NCBI GenBank assembly: GCA_034679985.1 | Contig: JAXITR010000022.1 | Coordinates: forward strand, 1-31,104 | Direction of reading: 5' to 3' | Source: CAMDTE01 sp034679985 | GTDB taxonomy: Bacteria; Bacteroidota; Bacteroidia; Flavobacteriales; Schleiferiaceae | DNA length: 31,104 nt | Shown: positions 23,590-28,932 of the stretch, one piece after another | Position numbering within the stretch: position 1 is the first letter of the stretch | Layout of the letters: each line of letters starts with the position of its first letter | The notes under the pieces: generated by a model | Database searches by the model: none | The model's input: only the letters and a program-made list of their open reading frames with translations | What the model was told of the DNA's origin: nothing | Translations under genes and position numbers: made by a program

Positions 23590-24881
23590 CCTACCGGTAC
23601 TTTAAAGGCCAGCTTCGCGCCCAGTTTTCATTGGGAGACGAGGAAAAGTGCGATACGCGGTTTGCGTCCAAGCCCAGTTTCCAGATGTTCCCCATTCGGT
23701 TGGAGCCCAAGTTCCAGTTGTATGAGGCCCAAGAGATTGAGGAAGTCGAATTTTTGGAACAAGGCGGATGCATGAAGTCTGCCGACGATTGCAAGTGCCA
23801 ATTGCACGCCCGTTCCCAAACCCAATTGGTGGAGTGGTCCGGCAACGAGTGGGTGGAAGTTTTTCCGGGAACCAAGACGGAGAACGGGACCTTGTTGCTT
23901 TTGGATCAAGCCAAGGCCTATTGCGCCATGGACCGGTGGATTGCGGAACCCGGCACTTTTTACTCCAAGGACCTAAAGGCAGGAAAGCTCAACGCAGAGG
24001 CGTTTGTGCGCGTGGTGAAGGATCGGGAAGAAATCCAGAAAACCGTGCTCCGGAGGCCGGATTTATTGCCGCGCGGAGGATTTAATATTCAACCCACGTC
24101 GGCCCGTTCCGGTTGTTTCGGTGGCGCTTCTTCGGGGTTGTTTGGACGGTTGTTTGGCGGAGTGGGTGCGGGCGGCGGCGGTTGTTTTGGTCCTGCCCGG
24201 TCCTTGTTTGGGGGCTTGGGATTGCCGGGCATGGGTGCGCCGGGCGGATGTTTTGGTGCGGCCAGTCAGCCCGGTGGATGCTTTTCATTGGGATGGTTGG
24301 GCAGAATCTTGGGCCTTCTGGGCCTGCTGGGATTGCTGCTGTACCTCTTGAGTTCGCTTCAAAATTGCAGCAGAGCAGAGGGCAATCAGGTGGTTTACAT
24401 CCACGACACCGTGGTGGTTGAGGTGGTGAAAGAGCGCGTAGACACGCTGGAAGTTGTGCGCATTGATACCGCTAAGTTCGTGAAGACCAACAACGTGCAA
24501 ACCACGGACATGGTGGCCTTGCCGAACGTTCAGTTTGAAACAGACAAAGACATTTTGGTGCCCGGATCGTTGCCGGACATTCAGCAATTGGCGGAGTACT
24601 TGATTAAAAACAAGCACATCAATGCCTTGATCATGGGGCATACAGACAACAAGGGAGACAGTTTGCACAACGTTGATTTGTCACAGCGTCGGGCACAAGC
24701 GGTCAAGGACTTTTTGGTCAAGTTGGGCGTGGAAGGAAACAGGGTTAAGGCCAAAGGTTTTGGTTCAACCAAGCCAAAAGCCTCCAACGAGACGTTGGAA
24801 GGCAGGCTGATGAACCGTCGGGTTGAGGTACAATTGTCCAATACGGTTTTGAAGTCGGAAGAAACCGTCCGCATCAAGTAG
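23571..24881 (+). CDS. Cys-rich N-domain, one membrane helix, OmpA peptidoglycan-binding domain
   Basis: 436 residues. There is no signal peptide. The N-terminal region (1-170), probably cytoplasmic, is beta-rich with cysteines (C27, C67, C74, C76, C118). A Gly-rich linker (about 175-245) carries four GCF motifs with C182, C205, C227 and C237 (three GCFG and one GCFS). One hydrophobic helix follows (about 246-263, GLLGLLGLLLYLLSSL). The periplasmic part ends in an OmpA/MotB domain (about 318-422): ALIMGHTDNKGDS, LSQRRAQAVKDFL, GFGSTKP and NRRVEVQLSN, which binds peptidoglycan diaminopimelate. The build (cytoplasmic domain, one helix, OmpA) recalls MotB or ZorB, which anchor a membrane complex to the wall. 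That comparison is inference. The next gene starts 1 nt after its stop. Confidence 0.87.
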   Translation: MASEKLTYRYFKGQLRAQFSLGDEEKCDTRFASKPSFQMFPIRLEPKFQLYEAQEIEEVEFLEQGGCMKSADDCKCQLHARSQTQLVEWSGNEWVEVFPGTKTENGTLLLLDQAKAYCAMDRWIAEPGTFYSKDLKAGKLNAEAFVRVVKDREEIQKTVLRRPDLLPRGGFNIQPTSARSGCFGGASSGLFGRLFGGVGAGGGGCFGPARSLFGGLGLPGMGAPGGCFGAASQPGGCFSLGWLGRILGLLGLLGLLLYLLSSLQNCSRAEGNQVVYIHDTVVVEVVKERVDTLEVVRIDTAKFVKTNNVQTTDMVALPNVQFETDKDILVPGSLPDIQQLAEYLIKNKHINALIMGHTDNKGDSLHNVDLSQRRAQAVKDFLVKLGVEGNRVKAKGFGSTKPKASNETLEGRLMNRRVEVQLSNTVLKSEETVRIK

Positions 24882-24882
24882 T

Positions 24883-26568
24883 ATGGCCGTCAAGTATTTT
24901 GAATCCGATTTCCGATGTGCGGCAAAGCGTTCGAAAGGGCGTGTGGCAGCAGGCGGAAAGGTGCAGTTTTTTGCGCCGGATATAGCGTTCGTATCCCTGA
25001 GTAATGTCCGAGAAATTTCCGGGCACGAGCTGCACGAAAAACGAGTGGGTCCGTTTTTGGAAGTTCCCATTGGGGGTTGGTTTGGCACCCGCCTTGGTTT
25101 GGTTTTGGGCGATCAACGAATTCTCAATGAAAACTTGATCAAGTCTGTTTTGCTGCACCCCGAATTCCAAGAAAAAGATGGGGGAGTGCGGCACATCCAC
25201 GGCTTGGCATCTTCCAAAAATTCCGGAGAATTGATTCCGTTGAACGGGCGTGCTTATTTTCAAATGGAGGTTCCGGAACCCAAAGCGCCTCAAGTAAAGT
25301 CAACAGAAAGAGACCTGCCCCGCACAACGCTGTTGGGAGGGACGGAGTTGGTCCAGGGTGGCGACGGTCTTACCCGCGATTTAGAAGTTGAAACAGCCCC
25401 GCGGCCCATGGAAGAATGGAACGACCGCGTGGTTCCCGTTTGGAACAAATGGCTGAACCGACTCCTATTTTTGATTGGATTGGGTTTTTTGGGGACCGTT
25501 CCCATGCTGGGAATGGCCTTGCTGAGCGTGCCGTTGTATCGATGGAGCAGGGCGTCCGGTACGTCCACGCCCACAACGGGCATGAGTTGGTTGCTGGGCT
25601 TGGTGCTGACCTTGCTCGTAGTGGGTGCTTTTTTTGTGGGCTCACCGTGGGCTTGGCCGTTGCTGTTTGCGGGTTTTTTGGTGGCCTTGGTGCAACGAGG
25701 CGGCAAGCGCAGCTGGCTGGTTTTGGGAGGTATTTTGTTTGCCTTGTTTGCGGTTTTGGCGTTTTTGCCGCTCCTGCAATCCAGACTTCAGGAGGACGCT
25801 ACTGAAGGTGAAGGACGAAAGGCCGTTCGGATCAAGAAAGAACGCAAGGAAGGGGACAACCGCGTTACAGCCAACCACTGGATTGAGTGGGCTTATCCGC
25901 AGAAAAATCAACGGAACACCCTGGAGTACCAAACGTCGGAAGAGGAGTACGCACAATCCTTGGAGACCCACGGCGAGGTGGCGGGACTGCAAGTGCAGAC
26001 CGAAGACGAATTTTGGCAATCGGCCTACCAAATGCTGTTGAAGAACGACCAAAAGAAGGTGGATTCTGTGGCATTGGTGGTGCGGAAGGTTTCCAAACAA
26101 CGTCGGTACAACCCCGCCCAGACGGCGGAGTATTTGGTGACCATGATTCAGGAGGTTCCGTATGTTTTGGTGCACGACTTGTCTTGCAAAGACGCGGTAT
26201 TGAAGTACCGTGGATTCGTGGCGCAGTACCACATGCAAGGCAAGGAATGCCTGCCCGATGTGGTGGCCGGCGTACAGTCTCCGTATGAATTCATGCACAA
26301 CCTCAAGGGCGACTGCGATACCCGCACCTTGTTTGCGCATGCGGTACTCAACCGCTTGGGCATTTCGTCGTCGGTATGGGTCAGCAGTGCCTACGGTCAC
26401 TCCATTCTGGGGGTTGGCGTTCCGGGCAGTTCCAGCAATCGGAAAGTGATTCAAGGAGTTCCGCATTACGCCGTGGAGTTGACCGCCAAGGATTTCCGCA
26501 TTGGAATGATTGCCCCGGAACAGAGCCAAATGTCCAACTGGAAGGTAGCTATTTACACTAATTTTTAA
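24883..26568 (+). CDS. Membrane protein with C-terminal transglutaminase-like Cys/His domain
   Basis: 561 residues in three parts. Residues 1-180 are soluble and unfamiliar. About 193-297 holds four hydrophobic helices (193-219, 236-253, 256-270, 279-298). The C-terminal 370-561 is transglutaminase/papain-like: LKGDCDTRTLFAHAVLNRLG has the likely nucleophile C478, YGHSILGVGVPG the His H506, and HYAVELTAKDFRIGMI the third acidic residue (E532 or D537). Members of this fold cut or cross-link peptide bonds, so it may act on a protein or on cell-wall peptide. The side of the membrane cannot be decided from the sequence alone. It follows the OmpA-domain gene by 1 nt and precedes the DUF350 gene by 12 nt. 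Confidence 0.82.
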   Translation: MAVKYFESDFRCAAKRSKGRVAAGGKVQFFAPDIAFVSLSNVREISGHELHEKRVGPFLEVPIGGWFGTRLGLVLGDQRILNENLIKSVLLHPEFQEKDGGVRHIHGLASSKNSGELIPLNGRAYFQMEVPEPKAPQVKSTERDLPRTTLLGGTELVQGGDGLTRDLEVETAPRPMEEWNDRVVPVWNKWLNRLLFLIGLGFLGTVPMLGMALLSVPLYRWSRASGTSTPTTGMSWLLGLVLTLLVVGAFFVGSPWAWPLLFAGFLVALVQRGGKRSWLVLGGILFALFAVLAFLPLLQSRLQEDATEGEGRKAVRIKKERKEGDNRVTANHWIEWAYPQKNQRNTLEYQTSEEEYAQSLETHGEVAGLQVQTEDEFWQSAYQMLLKNDQKKVDSVALVVRKVSKQRRYNPAQTAEYLVTMIQEVPYVLVHDLSCKDAVLKYRGFVAQYHMQGKECLPDVVAGVQSPYEFMHNLKGDCDTRTLFAHAVLNRLGISSSVWVSSAYGHSILGVGVPGSSSNRKVIQGVPHYAVELTAKDFRIGMIAPEQSQMSNWKVAIYTNF

Positions 26569-26580
26569 TCCATCGAAATC

Positions 26581-27084
26581 ATGAATGTCCTCATTATTGT
26601 TCAAGCTTTTTTGGCGTTTGCCATTGGCATGGCCAGTTTGTTCACCATCTACAAGGTGATGGAGTTGTACCTGAAAAAGCAATTTGAGGTTAAAGAATTG
26701 AACATGGCGTTGTCTGTTTTTCAGACGGGGATCCTTTTGGCTACGGCCAATCTCTTGGCCACGGTGGTGTCTCCGGCCATGAATGCCATCCGATTCCTCA
26801 CGCAAGACGCCCTCACGTGGATGGCGGTGGTTTCCAGCGCCGTGTACTTGATTTCGTTCCTGTTGATTGGCCTGATCTCTGCCTTGCTCGTTACTTGGGG
26901 CGGCGTGGCCCTCTTTTTCCAAATCACCAAGGTCAACGAAATGGAAGAATTGAAGAACAACAACACCGCAACGGCATTGATCACCGCTGCCTTCGTGTTG
27001 GGCATCTCCATCGTACTGCGCGACTACGTCGGCCACTTGTGCGAGTCTTTGGTGCCGTATCCGGAGGTGTTGAATATTCGGTGA
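26581..27084 (+). CDS. DUF350 family membrane protein
   Basis: 167 residues with four hydrophobic helices (about 4-27, 43-66, 83-113, 128-148). It looks like two repeats of a two-helix unit, with VKELNMALSVFQTGILLAT matching EELKNNNTATALITAAFVLG; the Asn-Ala-rich helix start after a Glu is the DUF350 pattern. DUF350 proteins occur in operons with envelope-stress and polyamine-related genes, but their role is not known. It is the second to last gene in the cassette, 12 nt after the transglutaminase-like gene and 14 nt before the last one, so it is presumably part of the same membrane complex. Confidence 0.82.
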   Translation: MNVLIIVQAFLAFAIGMASLFTIYKVMELYLKKQFEVKELNMALSVFQTGILLATANLLATVVSPAMNAIRFLTQDALTWMAVVSSAVYLISFLLIGLISALLVTWGGVALFFQITKVNEMEELKNNNTATALITAAFVLGISIVLRDYVGHLCESLVPYPEVLNIR

Positions 27085-27098
27085 TCAAATAATTCATT

Positions 27099-27665
27099 AT
27101 GGCATCCAAAAAGATTCTTATCACTGTTGAGTTCAACGGTCAATCGTTTCAACCTAACGTAGCTACGGTTGAAAAGTCTGCAGCATTGGCCGGTTTTTTA
27201 TCTGGCGATGTACCGACGGTCCGCATTTGGAGCAGTGGCGATTTGTTTACCGGTGCCGATGGAGCGTTATCGTATTTGGCATGGGTCAATCTCAAATTGC
27301 ATCCGAACGGAGCATACCAATTTGCCCATGATTTGGCACGCAACGCAACCTTTACCCCCACATTTGAGAATTTTACCGACTTTGACTCGCTCACGTTTCA
27401 ATGGGATTCCAACCAAGTAGTGGTTCATGGAAAATTAGCCATGAAATTATCCGTTAAGGACGTTGTTTATCAGGACGTACTCAACTCTGAGCTTTTGTGC
27501 TTTTCTTCTTTTGGCTTTCGGCCCAAGGGCAGTTCAGACATCCTTGAATTCACCAAGTACGGCGCAGACTGGACCACAGAGCGTGAAGACTTGGAGCGGT
27601 ATTCGGACGGCACGGACAAAGTTTTCTTGGAAAAAGCTCCGGTGGTGAAGTTGGCGAAAGGGTAG
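27099..27665 (+). CDS. Hypothetical protein, last gene of the membrane cassette
   Basis: 188 residues, no signal peptide, no membrane helix. It appears beta-strand rich, with many Phe/Trp/Asp positions (VRIWSSGDLFTGADGALSYL, FDSLTFQWDSNQVVVHGK) and a charged C-terminus. I do not recognise the family. It could be a cytoplasmic partner or cap of the membrane complex, or a sensor domain; this is inference from position only. It follows DUF350 with a short gap. Directly after it the AT-rich stretch with an IS-like fragment begins, so it marks the right edge of the cassette. Confidence 0.78.
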   Translation: MASKKILITVEFNGQSFQPNVATVEKSAALAGFLSGDVPTVRIWSSGDLFTGADGALSYLAWVNLKLHPNGAYQFAHDLARNATFTPTFENFTDFDSLTFQWDSNQVVVHGKLAMKLSVKDVVYQDVLNSELLCFSSFGFRPKGSSDILEFTKYGADWTTEREDLERYSDGTDKVFLEKAPVVKLAKG

Positions 27666-28023
27666 GAATTGACTAATTTTTTTGGAATGCAGTATATACG
27701 ATTTGAGCTTCACAGAATTTTGACTTCTTCCTGACGAGTCCAATTTCGTGAAATTCTACGACCCAATTCTTAGGGATTTGGGGTCGGTAATTTAAGTTAA
27801 GAAACGTATTAATTATTGGGAAGAGGTCAGACAAAAATTGAATGAAATGATCATCGGTTTGGCAAAAGGGGTGAGTATTATGGGCGATACGCCAATGATG
27901 CAGCGATTTGATGAATTGAATCAAACAAGTGTTGATTAATCTATGCAGTATGAAGTATGCAATATTGTATAAGAGGCAATTCTTTTTGTAGTTTTAAATT
28001 AAAATAATCAATCAACTCAGATT
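27666..28023. other. AT-rich gap of 358 nt with fragments, no intact gene
   Basis: Besides an IS3 orfA-like fragment (27673-27741), a plus-strand stretch 27796-27939 can be read without a stop for 47 codons as VKKRINYWEEVRQKLNEMII, then an internal GDTPMMQRFDELNQTSVD end. It has no start at its beginning and may be the tail of a decayed gene. An 83-codon frame on the minus strand (27673-27924) covers the same bases. Base composition drops sharply here compared with the left neighbours. Confidence 0.4.
27673..27741 (-). pseudogene. IS3-family orfA-like N-terminal fragment
   Basis: The minus strand reads GLVRKKSKFCEAQIVYTAF then QKN-stop. KKSKFxEAQIV is the typical opening of IS3-family OrfA transposase proteins (RKSKFTEAQI-type). 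The match ends after about 16 residues, so only a stub remains; it abuts the end of the cassette's last gene. The upstream minus-strand bases AAATTGGACTCG may belong to the IS end. This is pattern memory and was not checked by search. Confidence 0.35.
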
Positions 28024-28752
28024 ATGACTTTTAAGGAAATATATGACTTCGTTGCTAAAGGAGAAGAAATTCATATTAATACATTAGGAGGTAACAAAAC
28101 TTTCAAGGTTAAAGAGGAGCGTGGTGCACTTCGTTTCACGAATTCCAAAGGAAGTTCGCGACTCGTTGACGAAGAATTGTTTGATTTGTTTTTAGAACGA
28201 ATCAATCAATTGGATGATAATAGACGCATGATGTCATCTTCCTATACATCCACCAATTGGTTTGGACAGAGTCATCCCCGTAATCCGGATACCGTATTTG
28301 CTCCCTACGCCGTTGCATTGTACTTCCACGTTAAAAAAGCAGTCAGAACTTCGAGTAAAAACATATCAGAATTTCTTGAAAATTATAATTTTCTTAAGGT
28401 AGGTGAATACTACCTTAATAGTTCGAATGTTGACCGAAGAGTTAATGAGTTCGTAAAAATCAGTGAACGGGTTGATTTAGTTTATGCATTCTTTGTTGAT
28501 GGCGTTTGCACTTATATAGGGAAGAGTATTCAAGGTTATTCAAGGCCGTTGGGATATCATAGGAATCGTGTCATGATAACTGTACTCGATGGAATTAAAG
28601 AAGTTGTCGAAAAACAAAAAGTTGTAGAGGTTTTGGTGCGAAGGGATAATAATTCAATCGTATTTGAGGGTTTATCCCTCAGTTTGATTGAGCCAATTGA
28701 ACAAGCACTAACGAGTAAGTACCTGCCGGCGTGGAATAAATTTGTTCGATAA
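28024..28752 (+). CDS. GIY-YIG nuclease-like protein
   Basis: 242 residues. The N-terminal 1-60 looks like a small DNA-binding or specificity domain (GNKTFKVKEERGALRFTNSK). The C-terminal 148-242 resembles GIY-YIG: DLVYAFFVDG, then TYIGKS (Y164-I165-G166), an Arg (R174) in GYSRPLGYHRN, and the metal-binding Glu (E223) in SLIEPIEQAL with the C-terminal YLPAWNKF. The first GIY is degenerate (VYAF). GIY-YIG enzymes include restriction enzymes, homing endonucleases and repair nucleases. Without a neighbouring methyltransferase in view, a stand-alone restriction or defence role is only a guess. The base composition is far more AT-rich than the genes to the left, so it is likely horizontally acquired. 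It converges on the small minus-strand gene with 1 nt between the stops. Confidence 0.75.
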   Translation: MTFKEIYDFVAKGEEIHINTLGGNKTFKVKEERGALRFTNSKGSSRLVDEELFDLFLERINQLDDNRRMMSSSYTSTNWFGQSHPRNPDTVFAPYAVALYFHVKKAVRTSSKNISEFLENYNFLKVGEYYLNSSNVDRRVNEFVKISERVDLVYAFFVDGVCTYIGKSIQGYSRPLGYHRNRVMITVLDGIKEVVEKQKVVEVLVRRDNNSIVFEGLSLSLIEPIEQALTSKYLPAWNKFVR

Positions 28753-28753
28753 T

Positions 28754-28912
28754 CTAATTTTTTCTTTTCATCTTATTTAATTCCCCCACCAGGCACAGTA
28801 ACATATCGTTGAGTGCCAGATAAGGGGTAAGGTCTTTTTTATGTGGAGCTATATTACTACCCAATTTTAAACCAAGGAGTATTTCCAAAGTCATTGGCTT
28901 GCATTTCAACAT
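28754..28912 (-). CDS. Small 52-residue protein after the NACHT-TPR gene
   Basis: A complete frame, ATG at 28912 to TAG at 28754, reading MLKCKPMTLEILLG, an internal HKKDLTPYLALNDMLLCLVG and a basic end KMKRKN. It starts 20 nt after the stop of the NACHT-TPR gene on the same strand and ends 1 nt before the stop of the convergent nuclease gene, so it fills the gap exactly. The sequence looks like a small amphipathic helical protein. I recognise no family. It could be a partner or regulator of the NACHT protein, or a decayed remnant. Confidence 0.5.
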   Translation of the reverse strand: MLKCKPMTLEILLGLKLGSNIAPHKKDLTPYLALNDMLLCLVGELNKMKRKN

Positions 28913-28932
28913 TTTATCAAAATGAGAGAATA

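Noticed and set aside
27673..27924. An 83-codon minus-strand frame taken as a whole gene
   Set aside because: Only its last 20 codons resemble a known family (IS3 OrfA start), and that would be an N-terminus at a C-terminal position, so it is an accidental fusion of fragments.
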